This document shows positions 43,947 through 53,309 of a stretch of 64,000 bases of DNA, one piece after another. Positions within the stretch are counted from its first letter, which is position 1; the number at the start of each line of letters is the position of its first letter. The notes beneath the pieces are model-generated. The model saw only the letters and a program-made list of their open reading frames with translations. It made no database searches and was not told where the DNA came from. Origin of the DNA: an uncultured Tateyamaria sp. (GTDB lineage Bacteria; Pseudomonadota; Alphaproteobacteria; Rhodobacterales; Rhodobacteraceae). The DNA lies in NCBI RefSeq assembly GCF_947497045.1, contig NZ_CANMEU010000005.1:1-64000 (forward strand), read 5' to 3'. A program made the translations under genes and the position numbers.

Positions 43947-44014
43947 TCGTTCCCACCTTTCCCTTCCCGCACGCCGCCTCTATCCTGGCCCCCGGGACAT
44001 AGGGGACTGGTGAG

Positions 44015-45223
44015 ATGTACGACTTGGCCGCATTCGGAGCATGGATCGAATTTGCCGTGCGCTGGCTGCATGTGATCACGGCCATCGCATGGATCGGCTC
44101 ATCGTTCTACTTCATTGCGCTGGATCTCGGATTGTACCGCGACCGCAATCTGAAGTCCGGCGCAGACGGAGAAGAGTGGCAGGTTCACGGCGGCGGTTTC
44201 TACCACATCCAGAAATACTTGGTCGCGCCCCAAGGCATGCCTGACGGGCTGATCTGGCACAAATGGCAAAGCTACTGGACGTGGATCAGTGGTTTTGTGC
44301 TGCTGGTGCTGGTCTACTACCTTGGGGCCGAGTTTTACCTGATCGACCCCGGCGTGATGGAACTGACAACGCTGCAAGCGGTTGGCATATCCTTGGCATC
44401 GCTGATCTTCGGATGGCTGATCTACACCCAATTGTGCAAATTGTTCGTGGATGCGGACCAGACAATCTTGATGATCGCGCTGTTTGCCGTCTTGATCGCT
44501 ATGGCGTGGTTTTACACCCAGGTCTTCACCGGCCGTGCTGCGCTTCTGCATCTGGGCGCATTCACGGCTACGATCATGTCTGGCAACGTCTTTTTTGTCA
44601 TCATCCCGAACCAGAAAATCGTTGTGGATGACTTGATGAACGGGCGCACGCCTGATGCGAAGTACGGAAAGATTGCGAAGCAACGATCTACACATAACAA
44701 CTATCTGACATTGCCCGTGATCTTCCTGATGCTGTCCAATCACTACCCCTTGGCCTTCGCGAGCGAGTGGAATTGGGTGATCGCGAGCCTCGTGTTTCTG
44801 ATGGGCGTCACGATCCGGCACTGGTTCAACACACATCACGCGCGCAAGGGCAATCCGCATTGGACGTGGGGCGTGACGGCGCTGCTTTTCATTGCGATTG
44901 TCTGGCTCAGCACCGCACCCATGGCCCAACGGGAAGCATCAGTTGTCGCCCGGTTTGCAGCAGCAGACGGGTTCAGCGAGGTGCATGATATCGTTCAGGG
45001 CCGGTGCAGCATGTGCCACGCTGCCGAACCGGTCTGGGCCGGGTTGTTGTGGGCACCCAAGAATGTGCGGCTCGAAACCGAGGCGGATCTGACCCGCAAC
45101 GCACGCGCGGTTTATCTTCAGTCGGGCGTCGGCCATGCCATGCCCCCCGCCAATCTTAGCTATATGGAAGAGGACGAGCGGGCCGCCATCGTAACCTGGT
45201 ATCGCGCCGCAATCGGTGGCTAG
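44015..45223 (+). CDS. puuD: Membrane-bound urate hydroxylase/oxidase PuuD
   Basis: 402 residues. About eight membrane helices in the first ~310 residues (WLHVITAIAWIGSSFYFIAL at the start) and a C-terminal cytochrome c domain with the haem-binding CSMCH motif near residue 330 and a distal Met (VGHAMPPANLSYM). PuuD oxidises urate to 5-hydroxyisourate and passes electrons to the respiratory chain instead of making H2O2. It supplies the substrate of UraH, 8.5 kb upstream in the same direction; the cluster is interrupted by foreign DNA. Confidence 0.92.
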   Translation: MYDLAAFGAWIEFAVRWLHVITAIAWIGSSFYFIALDLGLYRDRNLKSGADGEEWQVHGGGFYHIQKYLVAPQGMPDGLIWHKWQSYWTWISGFVLLVLVYYLGAEFYLIDPGVMELTTLQAVGISLASLIFGWLIYTQLCKLFVDADQTILMIALFAVLIAMAWFYTQVFTGRAALLHLGAFTATIMSGNVFFVIIPNQKIVVDDLMNGRTPDAKYGKIAKQRSTHNNYLTLPVIFLMLSNHYPLAFASEWNWVIASLVFLMGVTIRHWFNTHHARKGNPHWTWGVTALLFIAIVWLSTAPMAQREASVVARFAAADGFSEVHDIVQGRCSMCHAAEPVWAGLLWAPKNVRLETEADLTRNARAVYLQSGVGHAMPPANLSYMEEDERAAIVTWYRAAIGG

Positions 45224-45241
45224 GCCACGTTGCGCTCATCC

Positions 45242-45265
45242 GTAAGGCGGACGTGTCGTCCGCCC
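45242..45265. repeat. Intergenic palindrome, GGCGGACG type
   Basis: GTAA followed by GGCGGACGTGTCGTCCGCC, then a further C; identical to the copy at 16246-16269. Lies between puuD and mutL, both on the plus strand, so it may end the puuD transcript. Confidence 0.85.
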
Positions 45266-45311
45266 GCTTTGCGGTGGTCGAATCGCGCCAGATCATGCTA
45301 GGTTTTGTGGC

Positions 45312-47120
45312 ATGAACGACCAGACCCCCAACATAAGACCTGTGATCCGTCAATTGGACGATGCCGCCGTCAACCGTATCGCGGCGGGTGAGGTGGTGGA
45401 ACGTCCGGCATCTGCGGTCAAAGAGCTTGTGGAAAACGCCATTGATGCGGGGGCACGGCGGATCGGCATCGACATCGCGGGCGGGGGCAAGACGCTGATC
45501 CGGGTCACGGACGATGGGTGCGGTATTGCAGCCGCCGACCTGCCCCTCGCGCTCAGCCGCCATGCGACATCGAAAATCGATGGCAGCGATCTGCTGAACA
45601 TTCACACGTTCGGGTTTCGGGGCGAAGCGTTGCCCAGCTTGGGTGCGGTTGGGCGGCTCACCATTACCAGTCGCGTCCCCGGCGATACAGCGGCCGAGAT
45701 TGTCGTGACCGGCGGTCAAGTCGGTGTTGTCAAACCTGCGGCACTGAACGGCGGCACCACGATCACATTGCGTGATCTGTTTTATGCGACGCCTGCACGG
45801 CTCAAATTCCTGCGCACGGATCGCGCCGAAACCCAGGCCATTTCGGATGTGATCAAACGGCTGGCCATGGCTGAACCCTTCATCCGGTTTGAGTTGCGCG
45901 ATGTCTCTGACGCCCCGCGCACGATCTTCAGTGTCGAGGGGCAAAGCGGCGATCCAATGGTGGCGCTGCGCGGGCGTTTGGCTGACGTCCTAGGGCGTGA
46001 ATTTTCTGAAAACAGCATTGCCATTGACACCATGCGCGAAGGGTTGCACCTGACCGGATATGCAGCCCTGCCGACCTATTCCCGTGGCGCGGCTGTCGCG
46101 CAATTCCTGTTTGTGAACGGTCGCCCGGTCAAGGATCGGGTGCTGATTGGCGCTTTGCGCGCCGCCTATTTCGACTTTCTGAGCCGGGATCGTCACCCGG
46201 CGGCAGCCCTGTTTGTGGATTGCGACCCGCAATTGGTGGACGTCAACGTGCATCCGGCAAAGTCCGAGGTGCGGTTTCGTGATCCGGGTCTTGCGCGCGG
46301 TCTGATCGTGTCGGGCCTGCGTCATGCGCTGGCGGATGCCGGGCACCGCGCCTCTTCGACGGTGGCGGGCGCGACCTTGGGTGCGATGCAGCCGGAACCG
46401 GCCCAGCCACGTGTCTATCAGATGGATCGTCCAAGCCTTGGCCCGCGCGTCCCCATGCCCGGCTTTGCCGACATGGCGCAAGATTTCAGCGCGCAGGTTG
46501 TCGACACCGGCGATGTGCCGGATGTCGTTGAGCCGACGGACCTGCCCCTTGGCGTGGCGCGCGGGCAGGTGCATGAAAATTACATCGTGGCGCAAACCGC
46601 GACCGGGATGGTGATCGTCGATCAGCACGCCGCCCACGAGCGGCTGGTCTATGAAAAACTGAAACGCCAGATGGCCGAGAACGGTGTGGCGGCACAGGCC
46701 CTGCTGATCCCGGAAATCGTGAGCCTGTCCGCGTCCGAATGCGCCCAATTGATGGAGATTGCTGAGGACCTGCACAAGTTGGGTCTGGGCATCGAACTCT
46801 TTGGTGGCGACGCCATTGCTGTGCGCGAGACTCCTGCGATCCTGGGCGAGGTCGATGCTTCTGCGATGTTGCGCGACATTCTGGACGAACTCAGCGATCT
46901 GGGGTCAAGCCAATCGGTGCAGGCCCGGATTGAAGCCATCCTGAGCCGGGTTGCGTGTCACGGCTCCATCCGGTCTGGCCGGTGGATGCGCGCCGAGGAA
47001 ATGAATGCCCTTCTGCGCGAGATGGAGGCAACACCTCATTCCGGCCAATGCAACCATGGCCGCCCAACATATGTCGAACTTAAACTGGCCGACATTGAAC
47101 GGCTGTTCGGGCGCACATGA
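45312..47120 (+). CDS. mutL: DNA mismatch repair protein MutL
   Basis: 602 residues. GHKL ATPase domain at the N-terminus ([35 protein letters not shown]), a central transducer domain with FVNGRPVKD, and a C-terminal dimerisation domain with the endonuclease motif [12 protein letters not shown] (DQHA-x2-E-x4-E) and later [12 protein letters not shown] and [11 protein letters not shown]. Presence of the nuclease motif implies MutH-independent nicking, as expected outside enterobacteria. Overlaps rmuC. Confidence 0.96.
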   Translation: MNDQTPNIRPVIRQLDDAAVNRIAAGEVVERPASAVKELVENAIDAGARRIGIDIAGGGKTLIRVTDDGCGIAAADLPLALSRHATSKIDGSDLLNIHTFGFRGEALPSLGAVGRLTITSRVPGDTAAEIVVTGGQVGVVKPAALNGGTTITLRDLFYATPARLKFLRTDRAETQAISDVIKRLAMAEPFIRFELRDVSDAPRTIFSVEGQSGDPMVALRGRLADVLGREFSENSIAIDTMREGLHLTGYAALPTYSRGAAVAQFLFVNGRPVKDRVLIGALRAAYFDFLSRDRHPAAALFVDCDPQLVDVNVHPAKSEVRFRDPGLARGLIVSGLRHALADAGHRASSTVAGATLGAMQPEPAQPRVYQMDRPSLGPRVPMPGFADMAQDFSAQVVDTGDVPDVVEPTDLPLGVARGQVHENYIVAQTATGMVIVDQHAAHERLVYEKLKRQMAENGVAAQALLIPEIVSLSASECAQLMEIAEDLHKLGLGIELFGGDAIAVRETPAILGEVDASAMLRDILDELSDLGSSQSVQARIEAILSRVACHGSIRSGRWMRAEEMNALLREMEATPHSGQCNHGRPTYVELKLADIERLFGRT

Positions 47121-48352
47121 TCCAGGTGGGTGATATGGTTTTCGATCCAAGCAACCCGCTTGCCGTGGCCGCTTTGGTCGGAGTGGTCGTCGCCATTCTG
47201 ATCGTCGTATTGCTGATCATGGCGCTGCGCGCGGCGGGGCGATCTGCCCGTGCCACCGAGCCTTTGGCGCAGCAATTGGGCTATCTTGGACAGCATGTGC
47301 AGGGGTTGGCCGAGGGGCAGGCGGGCTTGAGCCAATCCCTCCAGATCGTTTCCGATACGGCCACGAATGGGCAGGCGCAATTGACGCAAATGGTTGAACA
47401 GCGCCTCGCCAGTGTGCAGCAGAATATGCAGGATCGGCTTGCTGATAACGCGTTGCGCAGCCAGAGGGGCCTGACTGAGATGCAGGAGCGGATGCGCGAA
47501 ACGCTGCATGGGTCCAGCAAACAGACAACCACGAGTCTGACGCAGTTGCAGGAACGTTTGGCGGCGATCGACAAGGCGCAAGACAACATCACCAAACTGT
47601 CCGGCGATGTGCTGAGCCTGCAGGATATCCTGTCCAACAAACAAACCCGTGGGGCCTTTGGCGAAATCCAGCTGCGCGATATCGTGGGCAAGGCCCTGCC
47701 CAATGACAGCTACGCGTTGCAACATACGCTATCGAATGGTAAGCGCGCGGATTGCCTGATCCACTTGCCCAACCCGCCCGGTCCCATCGTGATCGACAGT
47801 AAATTCCCGCTTGAGGCCTATGAGGCGTTGCGTGCTGCGGATACGGATCATGCGCTGAAACAGGCCGTCGCGCAGATGAAGGTCGCTGTAAAAAAGCACA
47901 TCAGTGACATTTCCGACAAGTACATCATCGAAGGGGAAACCGCGGATGGCGCGCTGATGTTTTTGCCCTCCGAGGCGGTCTATGCCGAGTTGCACGCAAA
48001 TTTTCCCGACCTTGTCCGCGCCGGGTTTGACGCCCGTGTCTGGATCGTGTCACCCACCACCTGCATGGCGACCCTGAACACCATGCGCGCCATCCTCAAG
48101 GATGCGCGTATGCGCGAGCAGGCCGGTGCGATCCGCAAGGAACTGGCGCTGCTGGTGGGCGATGTGGATCGTCTGGGCACCCGCGTCGGCAATCTGGACC
48201 GCCATTTCTCCCAAGCCTCCAAAGACATTGAAGAGATCAAGATCAGTGCGGACAAGGCAGGAAAACGCGCGCATCGCCTCGACAATTTCGACTTTGAAGA
48301 GATTGAAGAGTCACCCGCCAATGTCGTTCCGCTTGAGCGACCCGAGGGCTAG
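47117..48352 (+). CDS. rmuC: DNA recombination protein RmuC
   Basis: 411 residues. N-terminal membrane anchor ([20 protein letters not shown]), coiled coil (about 40-150), then the RmuC nuclease-fold domain with [59 protein letters not shown] and [20 protein letters not shown]. Thought to limit inversions and rearrangements at inverted repeats. Overlaps the mutL stop (ATGA). Confidence 0.93.
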   Translation: MIQVGDMVFDPSNPLAVAALVGVVVAILIVVLLIMALRAAGRSARATEPLAQQLGYLGQHVQGLAEGQAGLSQSLQIVSDTATNGQAQLTQMVEQRLASVQQNMQDRLADNALRSQRGLTEMQERMRETLHGSSKQTTTSLTQLQERLAAIDKAQDNITKLSGDVLSLQDILSNKQTRGAFGEIQLRDIVGKALPNDSYALQHTLSNGKRADCLIHLPNPPGPIVIDSKFPLEAYEALRAADTDHALKQAVAQMKVAVKKHISDISDKYIIEGETADGALMFLPSEAVYAELHANFPDLVRAGFDARVWIVSPTTCMATLNTMRAILKDARMREQAGAIRKELALLVGDVDRLGTRVGNLDRHFSQASKDIEEIKISADKAGKRAHRLDNFDFEEIEESPANVVPLERPEG

Positions 48353-48373
48353 GCGCACACAAGTGCACCTTAC
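48352..48373. repeat. Diverged intergenic palindrome
   Basis: GGCGCACACAAGTGCACCTT followed by AC, one mismatch in the arms. Same place and layout as the other copies, between convergent rmuC and the HD-domain gene. The CCTTAC end supplies the HD gene's TAA stop (48370-48372). Confidence 0.6.
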
Positions 48374-48993
48374 GTGATCCGCTCTGACGCGGTGTTTGCA
48401 TCGAGCAGGGAGACCCTCATCCCCGGTTGGATGACGTTTGGATCGTAAGGGGTGCGCGCAAAAACCTGACGCACCATCTGGCGGAAATGATCCAGCGGCA
48501 GCGTGTCGTAGACGGGGTCAAAACTGGTCTGATCCCATCGCTCACAGAACGCGGCACAATCGTCGAAATAGATATGGTCCCGGTACGCGTCGCGCTTGTG
48601 CGGGTCCGCCCCGACATGTGCGCCGTAATAGATCAGTTGGAAATCGCCATGCTTTTCCACGACCCATGTGCATTGTTCGCGCACAAAGGGTTTCAGGATG
48701 CTGGCCGCATATTCGTCGTGATTGTAGGGTGCGAAAATGTCGCCGATATCGTGCAACAGGGCGCAAACCACCCAATCTGTATCTGCCCCATCCCGCCATG
48801 CCCGCGTCGCGGACTGAAGCGAGTGGCCAAGGCGGGTGACCTGATATCCCGACAGCCCTTCATCCAGCGTTTCCAGTGCGGTCAACAGCCGGTCTGCGGT
48901 GCCTTTGGTATAGGCGACCTCGTGTTCGGTCAGGAAATCGTAGTCCTGTTTGTCGCCGTCTTTCATGGCGGTGAATTTCACGTGGTCCATCAT
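48370..48993 (-). CDS. HD-domain oxygenase/phosphohydrolase, PhnZ/TmpB-like
   Basis: 207 residues. HD-fold with the metal-binding set LGHSLQ, ALLHDIGD, a histidine in PYNHDEYAAS, and a histidine in VVEKHGDFQLIY; then WDQTSFDPVYDTLPLDHFRQ. This layout matches the mixed-valent di-iron HD oxygenases PhnZ and TmpB, which cleave the C-P bond of 1-hydroxyphosphonates; PhnZ's glutamate next to the first histidine is Gly here. The start overlaps the dioxygenase stop by 4 bases. Plain HD phosphohydrolase activity cannot be excluded. Confidence 0.72.
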   Translation of the reverse strand: MMDHVKFTAMKDGDKQDYDFLTEHEVAYTKGTADRLLTALETLDEGLSGYQVTRLGHSLQSATRAWRDGADTDWVVCALLHDIGDIFAPYNHDEYAASILKPFVREQCTWVVEKHGDFQLIYYGAHVGADPHKRDAYRDHIYFDDCAAFCERWDQTSFDPVYDTLPLDHFRQMVRQVFARTPYDPNVIQPGMRVSLLDANTASERIT

Positions 48994-49868
48994 GTGTACA
49001 TCTCGGTTTGGGCCGCTGCGCCTTTCATCGTCACCTTGGCTTGGGCAAGGCGGACGTCCTCATATTGCCTGAGCGCGCCGGGACTGAACAAGGTTTCAGG
49101 TGCGTCGATATGGTCGAAGTTGCCGTGCCGGTCCGCGCCGCGTGCCAGCATTGCATAATCCTTGTCACCGACCTGCTGTGCGATATCGGGCCGGATATAA
49201 CGTACAACGCAGGCGATACGCCGATCATCCGATCTGTTCGGCCCGGACCCGTGGATCGTCAGCCCGTGATGAAGGCTCATCTGGCCGGGATGGATTTCAA
49301 TGGCCGTCTTGTCGGAGGGCGCGACATGCACCTTTACCTCCTGTCCTCGGCTGAGCAGGTTGTTTGGATCAAAACTGTCCTCGTGTTCAAGGATCGCGTT
49401 TTTGTGGCTGCCAACAACAAAGTCCATGCATCCCGAGGCCGGGGTGGCGGGCGACAGGGCGACCCAGGCGGTGACCAGCCCGGCAATGGCCCCGAGCCCC
49501 CAATAGGTCAGATCCTGATGCATGGATACGATATGGCGGGTGTTGGGTTCCTTGATGAAGAATTCAGTCGAATAGATCAGAATGTCGGGCCCCAGTATCG
49601 CCTCAACCACGTCCAGAATGCCGGGGTCGCGCGCGATCCGGGCTGCCATTGGTATGACGATATGCGCGTTTACCCGTTTGTAGGTGTTCAGAGGTTGCGG
49701 CAGATCGGCAGTTTGCCACTTGGCCTCGATCTCTTCGAGTTCGGCGCGTGCTGTGCGGGCGGCATCGGGGTCAAGTGCGGGGACGGGAAACAGAAAACCG
49801 TCGTGCCAATACTGATCAACCAGTGCTTTGGGCAAGGTGCCCGCATCAAGAGGGAGAGACGGCAGCAT
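48990..49868 (-). CDS. Phytanoyl-CoA dioxygenase family 2OG-Fe(II) enzyme, PhnY/TmpA-like
   Basis: 292 residues of the PhyH family. Iron ligands: HQD in SMHQDLTYWG near residue 117 and the distal histidine and arginine in LHHGLTIHGSGPNRSDDRRI near residue 195. No CoA-binding features. PhnY and TmpA are PhyH-family enzymes that 2-hydroxylate aminoethylphosphonate or trimethylammonio-ethylphosphonate before PhnZ/TmpB cleaves the C-P bond. The overlapping HD gene makes this the most economical reading; other small-molecule hydroxylations remain possible. Confidence 0.78.
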   Translation of the reverse strand: MLPSLPLDAGTLPKALVDQYWHDGFLFPVPALDPDAARTARAELEEIEAKWQTADLPQPLNTYKRVNAHIVIPMAARIARDPGILDVVEAILGPDILIYSTEFFIKEPNTRHIVSMHQDLTYWGLGAIAGLVTAWVALSPATPASGCMDFVVGSHKNAILEHEDSFDPNNLLSRGQEVKVHVAPSDKTAIEIHPGQMSLHHGLTIHGSGPNRSDDRRIACVVRYIRPDIAQQVGDKDYAMLARGADRHGNFDHIDAPETLFSPGALRQYEDVRLAQAKVTMKGAAAQTEMYT

Positions 49869-49976
49869 GGATCGCCTTTGTCTGGGGGATACTGACGTCA
49901 GGGTCGGATTAAGCGGCGGTGCGATCTAGCGTGGCTGCGACGGGAATTGTGTCGGATTTTGGCGATATGTGTCTGT

Positions 49977-50000
49977 GTAAGGCGGAGGTGTCCTCCGCCC
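49977..50000. repeat. Intergenic palindrome, GGCGGAGG type
   Basis: Core GGCGGAGGTGTCCTCCGCC, preceded by GTAA; the exact reverse complement of the 12453 copy. Lies 5 bases past the end of the minus-strand SDR gene, i.e. at the 3' end of the RpoE-linked operon. Confidence 0.85.
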
Positions 50001-50004
50001 CGGT

Positions 50005-50742
50005 TCAGGAAAATATACGATAATACAGCCAGTCGGGTAGAAACTGGGACCCTCGAAACAGCAGGGAAAACGCTGTCGGAAAGCTCTTTTTGAAGTTGTC
50101 CGTCAGCATCAACTCGAACATCTCGCGGGCCGCATCCTCGGGTTCCATGATGAACGGCATCTTGAAGTCGTTCTTTTCGGTCAGCTGCGTCTTGATGAAC
50201 CCGGGATTGGCGACCTGAACGCGCACGCCTGTCTGGCGCAGATCAGCATGCATGCACTCGGCCAATGACATGGTTGCAGCCTTGGACGCAGTATACCCGA
50301 TCGAGCCGGGCAACCCTCGGAAGCCGGTCAGTGATGAGGTGATAACGATATGCCCCGCGTCGCGCTCAACAAAGCCGGGGACGACTTGGCCCAAAACGCG
50401 CATGAAGCCGGTGAAGTTGATATCAGCCATGGCGATAGCCTGATCCGCGTCCCATTCCTTGGCCGAGAATGGCCAGTAAACGCCCGCAAGCAAGACCAGC
50501 CCGTCAATCTCGCCCACCGCTTTGGCGGTGGCTTTGACGCTGTCGGCGTCCGAAATATCCACCGTTTGGTAGGACGCCTTACCAGGCAGTTCGTCGACCA
50601 ATGCGGCGAGTTTGTCCTCGCTTCGGGCAGACACAACCACCTCAACGCCTGCGCGGCTGAGACAATGCGCCAACGCCTTGCCCAACCCGTCGCCAGCGCC
50701 AACCAGCCAATACCGTTTTCCATTCAGGCTGATGTTGCTCAT
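50005..50742 (-). CDS. Short-chain dehydrogenase/reductase
   Basis: 245 residues, SDR fold. NAD(P) motif GAGDGLGKALAH, catalytic Ser in ITSSLTGFRG, and Tyr/Lys in YTASKAATM. Last gene of the five-gene operon facing rpoE-chrR. The gene order (SDR, DUF3833, MFS, DUF1365, amine oxidase, then divergent rpoE-chrR) mirrors the RSP_1087-1091 operon of Rhodobacter sphaeroides as I recall it, which belongs to the singlet-oxygen regulon. Overlaps its neighbour by 4 bases. Confidence 0.87.
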   Translation of the reverse strand: MSNISLNGKRYWLVGAGDGLGKALAHCLSRAGVEVVVSARSEDKLAALVDELPGKASYQTVDISDADSVKATAKAVGEIDGLVLLAGVYWPFSAKEWDADQAIAMADINFTGFMRVLGQVVPGFVERDAGHIVITSSLTGFRGLPGSIGYTASKAATMSLAECMHADLRQTGVRVQVANPGFIKTQLTEKNDFKMPFIMEPEDAAREMFELMLTDNFKKSFPTAFSLLFRGSQFLPDWLYYRIFS

Positions 50743-51317
50743 ACTGCTTTCTTCAACCTCGCCGGGGCCGGGCGCATGGTTGCGACCAGCTCTGCAACCT
50801 TCAAACCGTATTTCCGGAATTGTGACCGATTCACGATGGATCCGTTCGGGGCCAGATACATCCAGTCGACCGTATTCAGCACATGCCCGCCCGACGCTTC
50901 GGGCAGGCGGAACCTGTACTTCAGTTGTACTGAGTTGCCCCTTTGCTGCCCCGTGCCCTCGCCCACAACGTCGTTGGCCAGGGCCTTGATCCGCCCGTCA
51001 TTGCCAAGCGTCAATTCCCACGCGCGCACCTGTTCGGACCCATCGTCATAGGTGAACACCTCGCGCATGGTGCCGCGATTGCCCTCCCATTGGCAGTCAA
51101 ATTCGCCCACAAACCGCGAGGAGACTCGTCCCGTTGGCCCGTAAATCACCCCTTCACATAGGATAGGTCCATTGAGATGGGTGCGGATGTCAAACTGCTC
51201 GGCGGTGTTGGCATAGTCCTCGGGCACCTGCGCAAGAAACCCGGCATAGCGGGTCCACGCCCAGTTCAGCGCACAGACCAATGCGGCCCCGATCACCACA
51301 TAGAGGATGCTCTCCAT
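50739..51317 (-). CDS. DUF3833 family protein
   Basis: 192 residues, one N-terminal hydrophobic helix (SILYVVIGAALVCALNW). A beta-rich domain follows with GPILCEGVIYGPTGRVSSRF, FDCQWEGNRGTMREVFTYDD and YRFRLPEASGGHVLNTVDWM, characteristic of DUF3833. Probably in the periplasm, anchored to the inner membrane. Function is undetermined; co-transcription with the RpoE-linked operon suggests a role in the oxidative-envelope response. Confidence 0.8.
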   Translation of the reverse strand: MESILYVVIGAALVCALNWAWTRYAGFLAQVPEDYANTAEQFDIRTHLNGPILCEGVIYGPTGRVSSRFVGEFDCQWEGNRGTMREVFTYDDGSEQVRAWELTLGNDGRIKALANDVVGEGTGQQRGNSVQLKYRFRLPEASGGHVLNTVDWMYLAPNGSIVNRSQFRKYGLKVAELVATMRPAPARLKKAV

Positions 51318-51318
51318 C

Positions 51319-52554
51319 TTAAATCTCCTTTAGATTGGTCGTGGCCAACAGCATAATCGCCACGACCTTCAGGGCACACGGTACAGCCGCGTAAAGCAGC
51401 GCAAGCAGGGCCAGCGCTTCGGGTGGATTGCGGGTGGCCGTGCTGTCAAATCCCGCGCGATCCAGCGCGGGCAACAAGGTGACAGCGGCAAAGGCCAACG
51501 TGAATTTCGACACGAATGACCACAGGCCAAACCCTTCGGCGGCGGAGGGGCTGATGCGCGCCATGCGGGTTGCGAACACCGCTGGCAACAGCGTCAGATC
51601 AGCCCCTAGGGTCGCCCCCGAAATCACGCAGATCACCGCAAAGGCGATCCAGTCACCTGGGCCAAGCGTCACCGCCCATCCAAAGCCCGCAATTGCCAGC
51701 AGCATCGCGCATACCAAAACGATTTTGGTGCCAAATCGTTCGGCCAGCGTGCCCCAAAGAGGCGCGGCCGCAGTTGCACTCAGAAAGAACACAAGCAGCA
51801 ATGGTCCTTCTTTGCCCGGTGCCTCAAGACGGCTTTCGACAAAGAACAGAAACAGGGTCGAGCTGACAGCGACAGGTGCCGCGTTGACGAGCGCGATCAA
51901 AAGCAATTTGCGTGCCACCCCGTCGCGTAGCACGACCCCAAAGCCGACCGACGGTGGCAGCCCATCGCTGACCCATTCGCCGCGCATCATCAACACCGCG
52001 ACGCCCGCCAGCACTGCAAACCCGATTGCAAACCCGGCAAAGGGTGCGCCCATGAACGCGCCCAGCATCACCGGTGCGATGGCTGCGACGCACACGCCAA
52101 GCAGTGCGCCGGTCTCGCGCCAGCGCGCCAACTTGAGGTGCCCGTTGCCGGGCAGACGGTCGGCCTTGACCACGCCTTGGGCATAAAAGTTGATCGTCAG
52201 AAAACTGAAGGCTGAAAACACCCCCGTCAGCATCAGCCCGAACCAGATCAGCGGTGGCAGTGGCGGGGTCACCGCAAACAGTCCAAGCATACAGGCGGCC
52301 ATAATCGCGCAGCCGATGACCACACCCGCGCCCCGGTTGTTGCGCAGTGCTTCGCTCAGCCGCCCAAACAGTGGGTCCTGCACCACATCCAGCAGCCGCA
52401 GCCCAAACAGAACCGCACCCAAAGCGGCGAGCGATACCCCGTACTCGTCCACGTAAAACTTGGGTGCGTGGATATAGATCGGCAGGCCAGCCGCGGCGAT
52501 CATTGCGGCGAAAACTGCGTAGCCGGACAGGCGTTGAGGCTGAGCATCCGTCAT
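51319..52554 (-). CDS. MFS/GPH-type transporter
   Basis: 411 residues from ATG 52554 (MTDAQPQRLSGYAVFAAMIA), about twelve membrane helices; the open frame upstream is not coding. Resembles GPH-type sugar/cation symporters: LFGLRLLDVVQDPLFGRLSE. Fourth in the RpoE-linked operon; substrate unknown, but a lipid or envelope component is plausible from context. Overlaps DUF1365 by 4 bases and has a 1-base gap to DUF3833. Confidence 0.85.
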   Translation of the reverse strand: MTDAQPQRLSGYAVFAAMIAAAGLPIYIHAPKFYVDEYGVSLAALGAVLFGLRLLDVVQDPLFGRLSEALRNNRGAGVVIGCAIMAACMLGLFAVTPPLPPLIWFGLMLTGVFSAFSFLTINFYAQGVVKADRLPGNGHLKLARWRETGALLGVCVAAIAPVMLGAFMGAPFAGFAIGFAVLAGVAVLMMRGEWVSDGLPPSVGFGVVLRDGVARKLLLIALVNAAPVAVSSTLFLFFVESRLEAPGKEGPLLLVFFLSATAAAPLWGTLAERFGTKIVLVCAMLLAIAGFGWAVTLGPGDWIAFAVICVISGATLGADLTLLPAVFATRMARISPSAAEGFGLWSFVSKFTLAFAAVTLLPALDRAGFDSTATRNPPEALALLALLYAAVPCALKVVAIMLLATTNLKEI

Positions 52555-53309
52555 CGCGAGACCTCGTCTGTGGGGGGCAGAGGCCGCGCACGATAGGTGG
52601 CGCGTTTGATCCACAGCTTGAGCGCCTGCCAATGGATCAGTGTCAGTACACGGCGCGACCCGAACGGGCGGCGTAGGACAGACCGCAGGATCGACCCGTT
52701 CGACAGCGCACGCCGCTTGCCGGTCAGGGTGGCGATCAACCCGCCCTGGCCGCGCGAATAATCGATCCAGATTCCGATCCGATCTGCGCGAATATCAAAC
52801 CGAAATTCATACCCACCTTCGACGGGTTGAAACGGAGAGACGTGGAAAATCTTGGTCGCGGTCAACTTGTCTTGGGCCGCGATGGGCCGCAGGTCGGGAT
52901 GATGCACAAGATAGTTGTGGCGATCCCCGAATGTGTTGGAGACTTCGGCGATCACGGCAATCAGTGCGTCATTTTCGCGGCGACACAACCAGAAACTGAC
53001 CGGGTTGAACACGTGGCCAAAGACCTTGGGTTGGGCCAGCAATTCGATCCGGGCCACCCCTGTGATTTGATGCGTGCGCAAGACATCGCGCACCCAAACT
53101 GCACCGGTGCCAGCCTTGGGTGCGCCGCCATGATCGATATCATCAAGCGCCATCACACCCAGGCCATTGCGTGCAAAAAGGCGCGGGGTATCGACCGCAG
53201 CCTCCGCATCCAGCAGCATGTAATCCACGGAATAGCGAAAGGCGTTGTCTATCGCCCCCTTGCGCCCGTGATAGGTGGTGCCTGCGATATGATCGATGCG
53301 GCGGTTCAC
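52551..53309 (-). CDS. DUF1365 family protein
   Basis: 252 residues. DUF1365 landmarks: YSVDYMLLDAEAAVDTPRLF, KVFGHVFNPVSFWLCRRENDA and AEVSNTFGDRHNYLVH. Members are commonly found between a flavin amine oxidase and a cyclopropane-fatty-acid-synthase-like gene and are thought to act on membrane lipids. Overlaps the amine oxidase gene and the MFS gene by 4 bases each. Confidence 0.85.
   Translation of the reverse strand: MNRRIDHIAGTTYHGRKGAIDNAFRYSVDYMLLDAEAAVDTPRLFARNGLGVMALDDIDHGGAPKAGTGAVWVRDVLRTHQITGVARIELLAQPKVFGHVFNPVSFWLCRRENDALIAVIAEVSNTFGDRHNYLVHHPDLRPIAAQDKLTATKIFHVSPFQPVEGGYEFRFDIRADRIGIWIDYSRGQGGLIATLTGKRRALSNGSILRSVLRRPFGSRRVLTLIHWQALKLWIKRATYRARPLPPTDEVSR

Larger units (their letters stand above)
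43343..44014. other. Gap before puuD holding element remnants
   Basis: 672 bases. From left to right: unassigned sequence, an eroded IS6-family transposase (43496-43740), about 140 unassigned bases, a minus-strand copy of the composite hairpin element (43887-43946), then the puuD leader. No intact gene is supported. Confidence 0.6.
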
